A DNA stretch of 7,854 nucleotides from Oscillospiraceae bacterium (GCA_902774165.1 CACYHJ010000119.1:1-7854); one strand, 5' to 3'; shown: positions 1 to 6,381, counted from the stretch's first letter. Numbers and translations: made by a program. Notes: generated by a model from the letters alone, not told the origin.

Positions 1-36
1 GTTATCGCTGCACCGTAAATCTTCTGATTTTTAAAG

Positions 37-65
37 TTGAAAATTCCTTCGGAATATGATAAGAT
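37..65 (+). promoter_or_regulatory. Putative sigma-A-type promoter of the ABC exporter gene
   Basis: A TTGAAA box at 37-42 (5 of 6 to TTGACA) is followed after 17 bases by TAAGAT at 60-65 (4 of 6 to TATAAT). The spacer carries a perfect 5-bp inverted repeat, ATTCC at 43-47 and GGAAT at 51-55, which could be a small operator or chance. The 36 bases before it show no recognisable gene end. The spacing is good but the -10 box is weak, so this is a sequence-pattern call only. Confidence 0.4.
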
Positions 66-102
66 TTTGCTGTAATACACTCATTCGGAGAGGTATTCTG
101 CC

Positions 103-1839
103 ATGTTGAAACGGTTCATTTCCTATTATCGTCCTCATATCGTCCTGTTCTCGCTGGATATGCTCGCCTCGCTCCTGATTTCGGTCATCGGCATGGTTTA
201 CCCCGTCATGACCAACCGGATGCTGAACGATTATATCCCGAACAAAGCGTACAGATCCATCATCATCGCCGGCGTTCTTGTGCTGGTTCTGTATTTTATC
301 CGGATGATGCTGCGATACTTCGTTCAGTATCAGGGGCACATGGTCGGCACACGGATGCAGGCGCAGATGCGCCGAGAGCTTTTCACCCATCTGGAAAAAC
401 TCCCCTTTTCCTTCTTCGACGGCAGCGAGACCGGCTCGATCATGACGCGCATGACCAACGACCTGTTCGAGGTCAGCGAGCTGGCGCACCACGGCCCGGA
501 AAACCTGCTGACCAGCTCGGTAATGATCGTGCTGAGTTTCACGTATCTGTGCACCATCGACGTCTGGCTGACGATGATCATTTTTGCCTGCGTACCGCTG
601 CTGGCGATTGTTTCGGGATATTACCGCAAACGGATGCGCAAGGCCTTCGACGAGCGCCGCAAAAGCACCGCGGTGATCAACGCCTCCATGGAGAGCTCCA
701 TCACCGGCATACGCGTCACAAAGGCCTACACCAACGCCGATAAGGAACAGGAGAAATTCGAGGTGGGGAACGGGCAGTTTGTGGAAGCGTCCGCCCACTC
801 TTATAAGGCGATGGGCAAGTTCCATTCCTCCACCTCGTTCGTTACGGACGTTTTCAACGTGTTCATCCTGATCGCCGGCGGGCTGTTTCTTTACAGCGGC
901 AGGATCAATTTCGGCGAGTATTCCACGTTTATCGTCTCGGTCAACATGTTTATTTCCCCGGTGCAAACGCTGATCTCCTTTATGGAGCAATGGCAGAACG
1001 GCGCCTCGGGCTTCCGCAGATTCCTTGAGATCATGGACGTGCCGGAAGAGACGGACGCGCCGGGCGCGGAGGATATCGGCGAGGTCCGGGGCGATATCGA
1101 GCTGCGGGACGTAAGTTTTTCCTACGGCGGCGACGGGCAGCGCGAGGTTCTCGACCATATATCGCTGAAGATCCGACACGGGCAGACGCTCGCCCTCGTC
1201 GGCCCGTCCGGCGGAGGGAAAACAACGATCTGCCATCTGCTGCCGAATTTCTACAAGCTGCAGGAGGGCTGCGGTGTGATCACCGTCGACGGGAAGGATA
1301 TCCGCACGGTCACAATGGAATCGCTGCGCAGGAATATCGGCATCGTTCAGCAGGACGTATTCCTGTTCTCCGGCTCCGTGCGGGATAATATCCTTTACGG
1401 CAGCCCCGACGCATCGGAAGAAGAAATGATCGCGGCGGCAAAGCGGGCGAATATCCATGATTTCGTCACGTCGCTGGAAAAGGGGTACGACACCGAGATC
1501 GGCGAACGCGGCGTGCGGCTCTCCGGCGGGCAAAAGCAGCGGCTCTCGATTGCCCGGGTATTTCTGAAGGATCCCGCGATCCTGATCCTCGACGAGGCGA
1601 CCAGCGCCCTTGACAACACCACCGAGATGATGATCCAGCAGTCCCTCGACGAGCTGTGCAAGGGCCGGACGACCCTCGTGGTCGCGCACCGTCTCTCCAC
1701 GGTGCGGGGCGCCGACGAGATCGCCGTCGTCACCGAGGGAAAGATCCGGGAGAAAGGGACGCATGAGGAACTGATGGCAAAGGACGGGATCTACAAGGAG
1801 CTTTACGCCCTGCAGTTCAGGGACAGCGAAATCGGATAA
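103..1839 (+). CDS. Half-size ABC exporter, permease fused to ATPase (MsbA/multidrug type)
   Basis: This 578-residue inner-membrane protein has the standard length and layout of an ABC half-transporter that works as a dimer and exports lipids, drugs or peptides. Six hydrophobic segments lie near residues 13-35, 52-71, 136-153, 155-173, 247-266 and 273-293. The coupling-loop pattern FDGSETGSIMTRMTND is near 105-120. The ATPase domain is complete: A-loop Tyr341, Walker A GPSGGGKTT at 367-375 (Lys373), Q-loop Gln416/Gln417, signature LSGGQ at 473-477, Walker B ILILDE at 493-498 with catalytic Glu498, and H-loop His529. The intact site suggests either a homodimer or the competent half of a heterodimer. 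The ATG at 103 has GGAGAGG nine bases upstream. The gene has its own promoter and terminator and no partner half-transporter beside it within the window. The family call is very secure; the substrate cannot be read from sequence. Confidence 0.96.
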   Translation: MLKRFISYYRPHIVLFSLDMLASLLISVIGMVYPVMTNRMLNDYIPNKAYRSIIIAGVLVLVLYFIRMMLRYFVQYQGHMVGTRMQAQMRRELFTHLEKLPFSFFDGSETGSIMTRMTNDLFEVSELAHHGPENLLTSSVMIVLSFTYLCTIDVWLTMIIFACVPLLAIVSGYYRKRMRKAFDERRKSTAVINASMESSITGIRVTKAYTNADKEQEKFEVGNGQFVEASAHSYKAMGKFHSSTSFVTDVFNVFILIAGGLFLYSGRINFGEYSTFIVSVNMFISPVQTLISFMEQWQNGASGFRRFLEIMDVPEETDAPGAEDIGEVRGDIELRDVSFSYGGDGQREVLDHISLKIRHGQTLALVGPSGGGKTTICHLLPNFYKLQEGCGVITVDGKDIRTVTMESLRRNIGIVQQDVFLFSGSVRDNILYGSPDASEEEMIAAAKRANIHDFVTSLEKGYDTEIGERGVRLSGGQKQRLSIARVFLKDPAILILDEATSALDNTTEMMIQQSLDELCKGRTTLVVAHRLSTVRGADEIAVVTEGKIREKGTHEELMAKDGIYKELYALQFRDSEIG

Positions 1840-1850
1840 GGCTGTTTTTT
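1823..1850 (+). terminator. Possible weak first terminator overlapping the exporter stop codon
   Basis: ACAGC at 1823-1827 can pair with GCTGT at 1841-1845 around a 13-base loop, and it is followed by a run of six T (1845-1850). Two G-U pairs could lengthen the stem. The stem is short and partly inside the coding sequence, so it is at best an auxiliary stop ahead of the stronger hairpin just downstream. Confidence 0.25.
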
Positions 1851-1858
1851 CATATAAC

Positions 1859-1900
1859 AAAACAAACGGACCTGTCAGAGGACAGATCCGTTTTGTTTTT
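1859..1900 (+). terminator. Rho-independent terminator, probably bidirectional, between convergent genes
   Basis: CTGTC (1872-1876) pairs with GACAG (1881-1885) around the loop AGAG. One C/A mismatch follows, then CGGA (1867-1870) pairs with TCCG (1887-1890). The stem continues through an A-rich 5' arm against a T-rich 3' arm ending in TTTTGTTTTT. It sits 19 bases past the exporter stop and 16 bases before the stop end of the opposing DUF1667 gene. A-rich and T-rich flanks on both sides would let it stop transcription arriving from either strand. Confidence 0.85.
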
Positions 1901-1916
1901 CAGCTGATTCAGAAAA

Positions 1917-2273
1917 TCAGCAGATATTCGTCGCGATGATATCCACGCCGGTGCCGAGGATATTTTCGATCACCGTATCGCCGATCTTCACCGGCGCTTT
2001 GATCTCGGCCTTGTTGATCTCCTTCATGCACTCGAACAACAGCCCTTTCGGCACGGGAGCGGCGGATTTTACCGGAACCACCGGATGCGCGCCTCCGGTC
2101 ACTTTCACCGTCGAGGTCAGTGAGCGGGTGGGATTGGTGATCTCGGTTTTCGCGTAGGTCTCGCCGCGCTTGCAGGTGTTGCCGGTCACGCTGACAAACT
2201 CCCCGTTGTCGCCGACTTCCACGGTCATATAGCAGCCTCTGGGGCAGGCGATGCAGATCATATCCTTTTTCAT
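1917..2273 (-). CDS. DUF1667 family small cysteine-motif protein, third subunit of the GlpAB-like oxidoreductase set
   Basis: This 118-residue protein is of the DUF1667 type, which is typically encoded with GlpA-like and GlpB-like flavoproteins in anaerobes. The N-terminus carries Cys7-x2-Cys10-x3-Cys14 (CIACPRGC) and a fourth cysteine, Cys34, in GNTCKRG. This spacing resembles the N-terminal Fe-S or metal-binding motif of molybdopterin oxidoreductases, so a bound iron-sulfur cluster or zinc is an inference. The middle has Pro/Val/Lys-rich stretches, and the C-terminal part looks like a compact beta-rich domain ending in Cys118. No signal peptide or membrane segment is visible, so it is probably cytoplasmic. 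The ATG at 2273 starts three bases after the preceding gene's stop, and its GGAGGTG ribosome site lies inside that gene's end (2280-2286), implying translational coupling. Family assignment is strong; biochemical role is not established from sequence. Confidence 0.9.
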   Translation of the reverse strand: MKKDMICIACPRGCYMTVEVGDNGEFVSVTGNTCKRGETYAKTEITNPTRSLTSTVKVTGGAHPVVPVKSAAPVPKGLLFECMKEINKAEIKAPVKIGDTVIENILGTGVDIIATNIC

Positions 2274-2276
2274 CTC

Positions 2277-3536
2277 TTACACCTCCACGCGGACGGTCAC
2301 GCTGCTGTCCGCATTCATACCGCTCAGCACGTCCGCCGGGATCGTGACGCATTCCATCTTGCCGGGGGCGAGCTTGATCTTTTTCTTTGAAGAAATGATA
2401 TTCCCGTCAACCTCAAGCACGACCTTCGCGTTCGGATAGACCGCGCCGACGCGGAAATACAGGTCGATCGGCTTTTTGCTGTTGAAGTTGATCTTCTGCG
2501 GCACGATATAGCGCACGCCGAAGCCCTTCGTCGTATCAATATACTGCGCTGCGCCGAAGCCGCCGCGGAGAATATACTCCGCCGCGCCCTCGCCCGCGAT
2601 CTGCGCTTCGAGCGTTACGAAGTCCACAAGGTCGTGCACCTGCAGCACGTTGCCGCAGGCGAATATGCCGGAGTGCGCAGTCTCGCGCTTTTCGTTGACG
2701 GTTGCGCCGCGCGTCACGGGGTCCAGCGGGATGCCCGCGCCGGTGGTCAGCTCGTTTTCGGGGATCAGACCCACCGAAAGCATCAGTGTGTCGCATTCCA
2801 CGTACTGATCCGTCCCGGGGATGGGGTTCATCTTCTCGTCGACCTTTGCGATCGTCACGCCCTCAAGGCGCTCCTTGCCGTGGGTCGCCACCACCGTGGT
2901 GCTCAGATACAGCGGAATATCGAAGTCGTTGAGGCACTGCACGATATTTCTCGTAAGGCCGCCGGAATAGGGCATGATCTCGCAGACCATCTTGACCTCG
3001 GCGCCCTCCAGCGTCATGCGCCGCGCCATGATCAGACCGATATCGCCGGAACCGAGGATCACGATCTTTTTGCCGGGCATATAGCCGTCGATATTCACAT
3101 ACTTCTGAGCTGTGCCTGCGGTCATGACGCCCGCCGGACGGGTGCCCACCAGCGCGGGAAGCGCGCCTCGGGGACGCTCGCGGCAGCCCATCGCAAGAAC
3201 GACCGCCGTCGCCTTGATCTGCAAAAGGCCGTCAGCCTTATTGACCGCCGTAACGACTTTATCCTCGGAAATATCCAGCACCATGGTATCGGTCTTGACC
3301 TCTACCGTGCTCTTCTCAACCAGTTCTATGAACCTTCCGGCATATTCGGGGCCGGAAAGCTCCTCTTTGAAATACTGCAGGCCGAAACCGGTATGGATGC
3401 ACTGCTCCAGAATACCGCCCAGCGTCTCAGCGCGTTCCAGAATAACGATTTTTTTCACACCGCATTCTTCCGCTTTCAGCGCTGCCGCCATGCCTGCGGG
3501 GCCGCCGCCGACGACCACAAGATCATATTGAATCAT
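2277..3536 (-). CDS. NAD(P)/FAD-dependent oxidoreductase, GlpB-like subunit
   Basis: This 419-residue two-dinucleotide-fold flavoprotein has three landmarks. An N-terminal FAD motif Gly10-x-Gly12-x2-Gly15 is followed by acidic Glu34. A second nucleotide-binding motif GSGDIG at 162-167 is probably for NAD(P)H. A closing FAD motif GIFACGNVLQVHDLVD lies at 290-305. The segment GGILEQCIHTGFG (40-52) contains a single conserved-looking Cys46. There is no CxxC redox pair, so it is not a thioredoxin-reductase-type disulfide reductase. Residues from about 342 to the end form an additional strand-rich tail. It likely takes electrons from the GlpA-like partner and passes them to NAD(P) or another carrier. 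The GlpB role is inferred from the operon; HcnB/OoxA-type amino-acid or opine oxidase subunits are relatives and a possible alternative. The ATG at 3536 has AGGGGG eight bases upstream, overlapping the previous stop codon. Confidence 0.9.
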   Translation of the reverse strand: MIQYDLVVVGGGPAGMAAALKAEECGVKKIVILERAETLGGILEQCIHTGFGLQYFKEELSGPEYAGRFIELVEKSTVEVKTDTMVLDISEDKVVTAVNKADGLLQIKATAVVLAMGCRERPRGALPALVGTRPAGVMTAGTAQKYVNIDGYMPGKKIVILGSGDIGLIMARRMTLEGAEVKMVCEIMPYSGGLTRNIVQCLNDFDIPLYLSTTVVATHGKERLEGVTIAKVDEKMNPIPGTDQYVECDTLMLSVGLIPENELTTGAGIPLDPVTRGATVNEKRETAHSGIFACGNVLQVHDLVDFVTLEAQIAGEGAAEYILRGGFGAAQYIDTTKGFGVRYIVPQKINFNSKKPIDLYFRVGAVYPNAKVVLEVDGNIISSKKKIKLAPGKMECVTIPADVLSGMNADSSVTVRVEV

Positions 3537-3549
3537 AACGGTAACCCCC

Positions 3550-4986
3550 TTATTTCGTTTTTTCGTAGAGGATCACGGACCCGTCGCCGAATTTCGTGAT
3601 CTCGTTCAGCTCTTTGCCCAGCTCGCGGGCAAGGATCTCGACGACCTTGGAGCCGCAGAAGCCGCCCTGGCAGCGGCCCATGCCCGCGCGGGTGCGGCGT
3701 TTTACGCCGTCCACGTCTCTCGCGCCGCCGGGAGCGCGGATCGCGTCGCGGATCTCGCCCTCGGTGACGGTCTCGCAGCGGCAGATGATCCTGCCGTAAG
3801 CGGGATCCTTTTTCACAAGCTCGGCGCGTTCTTCCGCGCTCATATGGCGGAACCGGACGGGAGCCTTGCGCAGAGGCGTGAAGTCCGGATTTTTCTCCGG
3901 CTCTCCGCCCATGGCCTCAAACAGCTTCCACGCGGTGTATTCCGCGATTGCGGGAGCGCTGGAAAGACCGGGGGACTCGATGCCCGCTGCGTTGACAAGG
4001 CGCGGGTTCGCCTTGCTGATATCAATAATAAAATCATCGCTCGTGGGATGCGCCCGCAGGCCGGAGAAGGAGGTGATCGCATTGCGAACCGTGACGCGGG
4101 GCACGTTCTTCGAGGTGTGGGCGCGGACCTTCGCGAGGCCCTCTTCGGTGGTGGCGAGATCGTCCCTGTCTGTGACCGTCGCCGCCGTGGGGCCGATCAG
4201 CAGATTGCCGTCCACGGTGGGCGTCACAAGGATGCCCTTGCCCATCTTCGTGGGCGTTTCAAAAATCGTGTGATGCACCGTGCCGCCCTCGCAGCGGTCC
4301 AGCACGTAATACTCGCCGGCGCGCATCACAAGCTCGAAGGAGTCGTCTCCCAGCATCCGGGCGATCTGATCCGCAAAGCAGCCGGCGGCGTTGACGATAT
4401 ATTTTGCGTGAACCTCGCCCGCGGCGGTGTGAAGGACGAATTCCTCCCCCAGGTCCTCGATGCTCTCCACGCCCGCGTTCCGAATCAGCTCCACGCCGTT
4501 GGCGATGGCGTTTTCGGTGGAGGCGATGGTCAGCTCATAGGGACAGACGATGCCCGCGCTGGCGGCTCTGAGCGCGCCGACCGCTTCGGGACTGATGTTG
4601 GGCTCGATCTTTCTGAGCTCCTCCTGCCCGATGATGGTCAGATTCTGCACGCTGTTGGCGATGCCTCTGTCGTAAAGCTCGCGGACCGTCTTCATCTCCT
4701 CATCGGAAAACGCGACCACCAGCGAGCCGTTGTTTTTATAAGGTACGTTCAGATCGCGGCAGGTCTGCGGCATCATCGCGGTTCCCTTCACGTTCAGCTT
4801 CGCTTTCAGCGTTCCGGGTTTCGCGTCAAAGCCCGCGTGCACGATGGCGCTGTTGGCCTTCGTGGTGCCCATTGCCACGTCGTTCAGTTTTTCGATCATT
4901 ATCGTTTTCAAACGATAGGCGGACAAATACCTGGCTGTCATCGCGCCGGTCACGCCTGCGCCGATCACAGCGACGTCATAAGTCAC
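3550..4986 (-). CDS. glpA: GlpA-like anaerobic glycerol-3-phosphate dehydrogenase, FAD-dependent with C-terminal BFD-type [2Fe-2S] domain
   Basis: This 478-residue DAO-fold flavoprotein opens with an FAD motif GAGVTG at residues 9-14 and has ANSAIVHAGFD around residue 50, typical of the GlpA/LhgO group. The C-terminus holds a BFD-like domain with Cys402-x-Cys404 and, 34 residues later, Cys439-x4-Cys444, the usual [2Fe-2S] ligand pattern. The likely reaction is oxidation of sn-glycerol-3-phosphate to dihydroxyacetone phosphate, feeding electrons to the downstream flavoprotein. A related 2-hydroxyacid such as L-2-hydroxyglutarate is possible, although those oxidases usually lack the [2Fe-2S] domain. 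It is the first gene of the - strand operon. I chose the GTG at 4986 because GAGAGG (4996-5001) sits nine bases before it. An upstream in-frame TTG at 4995 directly abuts that site and would add three residues. The fold is certain, the substrate moderately so. Confidence 0.88.
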   Translation of the reverse strand: MTYDVAVIGAGVTGAMTARYLSAYRLKTIMIEKLNDVAMGTTKANSAIVHAGFDAKPGTLKAKLNVKGTAMMPQTCRDLNVPYKNNGSLVVAFSDEEMKTVRELYDRGIANSVQNLTIIGQEELRKIEPNISPEAVGALRAASAGIVCPYELTIASTENAIANGVELIRNAGVESIEDLGEEFVLHTAAGEVHAKYIVNAAGCFADQIARMLGDDSFELVMRAGEYYVLDRCEGGTVHHTIFETPTKMGKGILVTPTVDGNLLIGPTAATVTDRDDLATTEEGLAKVRAHTSKNVPRVTVRNAITSFSGLRAHPTSDDFIIDISKANPRLVNAAGIESPGLSSAPAIAEYTAWKLFEAMGGEPEKNPDFTPLRKAPVRFRHMSAEERAELVKKDPAYGRIICRCETVTEGEIRDAIRAPGGARDVDGVKRRTRAGMGRCQGGFCGSKVVEILARELGKELNEITKFGDGSVILYEKTK

Positions 4987-5010
4987 ATTCAACAACCTCT
5001 CAATCTGTTC

Positions 5011-5043
5011 GGAATCATTTAATTATAAGTTTTAAAAAATTCC
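5011..5043 (-). promoter_or_regulatory. Imperfect AU-rich hairpin in the 5' leader of the glp-like operon
   Basis: GGAAT (5011-5015) pairs with ATTCC (5039-5043). After a two-base mismatch, TTTAA (5018-5022) pairs with TTAAA (5032-5036) around a nine-base loop. It lies inside the expected untranslated leader, which starts near 5048 on the - strand. No U-run follows it on that strand, so it is not an intrinsic terminator. It could affect mRNA stability or bind a regulator, or it could be chance in AT-rich sequence. Confidence 0.3.
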
Positions 5044-5054
5044 TTTGTTTGATC

Positions 5055-5083
5055 ATTATACCACGTGTCTTCCGATTAATCAA
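5055..5083 (-). promoter_or_regulatory. Sigma-A-type promoter of the glp-like operon
   Basis: Read on the - strand, TTGATT (5083 down to 5078) is followed after exactly 17 bases by a perfect TATAAT (5060 down to 5055). Transcription would begin near 5048, leaving a leader of about 60 bases before the GTG start. The palindrome GATTAATC at 5074-5081 overlaps the -35 box and would suit a repressor, but no specific regulator can be named. Confidence 0.65.
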
Positions 5084-5264
5084 TAAATAACTGTCATTAA
5101 TTTACAGAAAAATCGAAATAATTCACACAAAAACAGTAGATTTCGGAAAAACCGGGAAATTTACGCTCTGCGTTCATCGACGGAAGCCTGTCCATACAAT
5201 CCACACATTTTCTTATATTGTATACTTTTCCTCCTGTTCTTCGGGTGTTTCTCCGGTTTTCTTA

Positions 5265-5293
5265 TTTACTTTTCGGTTTTAATGTGTTAAAAT
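5265..5293 (+). promoter_or_regulatory. Putative extended -10 promoter of the yerC block
   Basis: TTTACT at 5265-5270 (4 of 6) is followed after 17 bases by TAAAAT at 5288-5293 (5 of 6), with the extended -10 element TG at 5285-5286. Transcription would start near 5300, leaving a very short leader before the ATG at 5324. CGGTTTT repeats at 5254 and 5274 bracket the -35 box. Confidence 0.5.
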
Positions 5294-5323
5294 TGAAAAG
5301 TATTGTTTAAGGGAGGGCAAAGC

Positions 5324-5632
5324 ATGAGCGCACAGACCAATAAAATCAAAGATTCCGATACCGATTTTCTTCTGAACTGCATTCTCTCTCTGGAGAATAT
5401 CGAAGAATGTTACGCGTTTTTTGAGGATCTCTGCACGGTCCCGGAGATCAAGTCCATGGCGAGAAGGCTCGCCGTGGCGAAAATGCTGACAGAAGAGAAG
5501 AAGTATGAGGAGATCGTCGAGAAGACCGGTGCGTCCACGGCGACCATCAGCCGCGTCAACCGCAGCCTCTGCTACGGCAACGGCGGTTACGAAACCGTAT
5601 TTTCCCGCTGCGGCGACAAATTCGGGCAATGA
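5324..5632 (+). CDS. yerC: YerC/YecD family TrpR-related DNA-binding protein
   Basis: This 102-residue all-helical regulator has the hallmark segments of the YerC/YecD branch of the TrpR superfamily: LSLENIEECYAFFEDLCTV near residues 21-39, MARRLAVAKML at 45-55, and the helix-turn-helix GASTATISRVNRSL at 69-82 with the recognition helix around 71-80. The length matches the family. It binds DNA in the cytoplasm, presumably as a dimer like TrpR; the ligand and target genes are unknown, and tryptophan binding should not be assumed. The ATG at 5324 has GGGAGGG at 5311-5317, six bases upstream. An in-frame TTG at 5303 is rejected because it would place that ribosome site inside the gene. The stop codon overlaps the start of the methyltransferase gene in an ATGA junction. 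Repeats beside its own promoter make autoregulation conceivable. Confidence 0.93.
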   Translation: MSAQTNKIKDSDTDFLLNCILSLENIEECYAFFEDLCTVPEIKSMARRLAVAKMLTEEKKYEEIVEKTGASTATISRVNRSLCYGNGGYETVFSRCGDKFGQ

Positions 5633-6381
5633 GCGGATACGGACGGTTTGCGTATTTTTACGACGCGCTGACAAAAAACGTGGATTATCCGGCGCGGGTT
5701 GACAGGATCCTCGGTTTTTTCAGAAAATACGGGATCACAGACGGCATTCTTCTGGACGCAGCCTGCGGAACCGGCAGCATGGCGGAGCTGTTCTGCGCCG
5801 CCGGCTTTGAGGTCGTGGGCGCCGACGCGTCGGAAGAGATGCTGGGGGAAGCGCTGAACAAAAAATACGAATCCGGCAGCGATATCCTTTATCTCAACCA
5901 GGATATCCGGTCGCTGGACCTGTTCGGCTCCATCCGCTGCGCCGTGTGCTGTCTCGACAGCCTCAACCATCTGCCGACGGCGCAGGACCTGTTCCGCGCG
6001 ATCCATTCCGTCGGGTTCTTTATGGAGAAGGACGGCATCTTTGTCTTTGACGTCAACACCGAATTCAAGCACAAAACCGTTCTTGCCGACAACACCTTCG
6101 TATATGACCTCGACGAGATCTACTGCGTATGGCAGAATTCCTACGACTGTGAAGCAAAACGCACCGATATCCGCCTTGATCTGTTCATTCCCGGCGACGA
6201 CGGGCTTTATGAACGCGAAGAGGAAGCGTTTTCGGAATACGTTTACTCCGACGCCGTGATCCGAGAGTGCGCGGAACGGGCGAATTTCCGGGTGGAGGAG
6301 GTCTGCGGCGAGGAAGCGGATCCGGTCCGGGAAGACGAACAGAGGGTGTATTATATCTGCAGGAAGCTGCGGGATCAGTAA
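5629..6381 (+). CDS. Class I SAM-dependent methyltransferase
   Basis: This 250-residue protein has a Rossmann-fold methyltransferase domain over roughly residues 1-145. Motif I is LLDAACGTG at 41-49, which binds S-adenosylmethionine. The acidic residue after strand 2 is Asp66 in GADAS, followed by QDIR at 91-94 and the motif IV region CAVCCLDSLNHL near 104-115. The N-terminal pattern YGRFAYFYDALTKNVDYPARVD is typical of small-molecule-type methyltransferases of Firmicutes, including YqeM-like proteins. The C-terminal half is an acidic, strand-rich cap (EREEEAFSEYVYSD) likely to shape the substrate pocket. The methyl acceptor cannot be told. The ATG at 5629 overlaps the yerC stop by four bases, with no separate strong ribosome site, so translation is probably coupled to yerC. 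No membrane segment or signal peptide is present; it is cytoplasmic. Confidence 0.92.
   Translation: MSGYGRFAYFYDALTKNVDYPARVDRILGFFRKYGITDGILLDAACGTGSMAELFCAAGFEVVGADASEEMLGEALNKKYESGSDILYLNQDIRSLDLFGSIRCAVCCLDSLNHLPTAQDLFRAIHSVGFFMEKDGIFVFDVNTEFKHKTVLADNTFVYDLDEIYCVWQNSYDCEAKRTDIRLDLFIPGDDGLYEREEEAFSEYVYSDAVIRECAERANFRVEEVCGEEADPVREDEQRVYYICRKLRDQ

Larger units (their letters stand above)
4987..5323. promoter_or_regulatory. Divergent intergenic control region between the glp-like operon and yerC
   Basis: This 337-base AT-rich stretch separates two divergent transcription units and contains no credible coding sequence. It holds the - strand promoter near 5055-5083, a leader hairpin at 5011-5043, an 8-bp palindrome GATTAATC (5074-5081) overlapping the -35 box, and an inverted repeat ATACAAT (5194-5200) / ATTGTAT (5217-5223). 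On the yerC side there are three pyrimidine-rich CGG repeats and the + strand promoter. The central part, about 5100-5190, shows only a weak imperfect hairpin at 5140-5160. I see no RNA gene, repeat family or riboswitch fold that I recognise. Confidence 0.7.

Noticed and set aside
31..1860. 609-codon open frame on the - strand opposite the ABC exporter
   Set aside because: It mirrors the real gene, starts with TTG inside the terminator, has no ribosome site, and its His/Asp/Arg-rich translation matches no family. The + strand has every ABC motif in order.
1909..2352. 147-codon - strand frame overlapping the DUF1667 gene in another phase
   Set aside because: Arg/Asp-rich composition typical of a shifted frame. 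The DUF1667 frame has the cysteine motif and a proper ribosome site.
2634..3599. 321-codon + strand open frame opposite the GlpB-like gene
   Set aside because: No family resemblance. It is explained by the codon bias of the opposite GC-rich gene, which has intact FAD and NAD(P) motifs.
3844..5022. 392-codon + strand open frame opposite the GlpA-like gene
   Set aside because: A long shadow frame with low-complexity His/Arg/Gly composition, no ribosome site and no recognisable domain.
5140..5160. Hairpin ATTTC...GAAAT in the divergent region as a terminator or RNA element
   Set aside because: The stem is interrupted by a two-base bulge, has no strong U-run on either strand, and lies between divergent genes where no terminator is expected.
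5303..5323. Upstream TTG start for yerC
   Set aside because: It would put the strong GGGAGGG ribosome site inside the coding region. The ATG at 5324 has ideal spacing.
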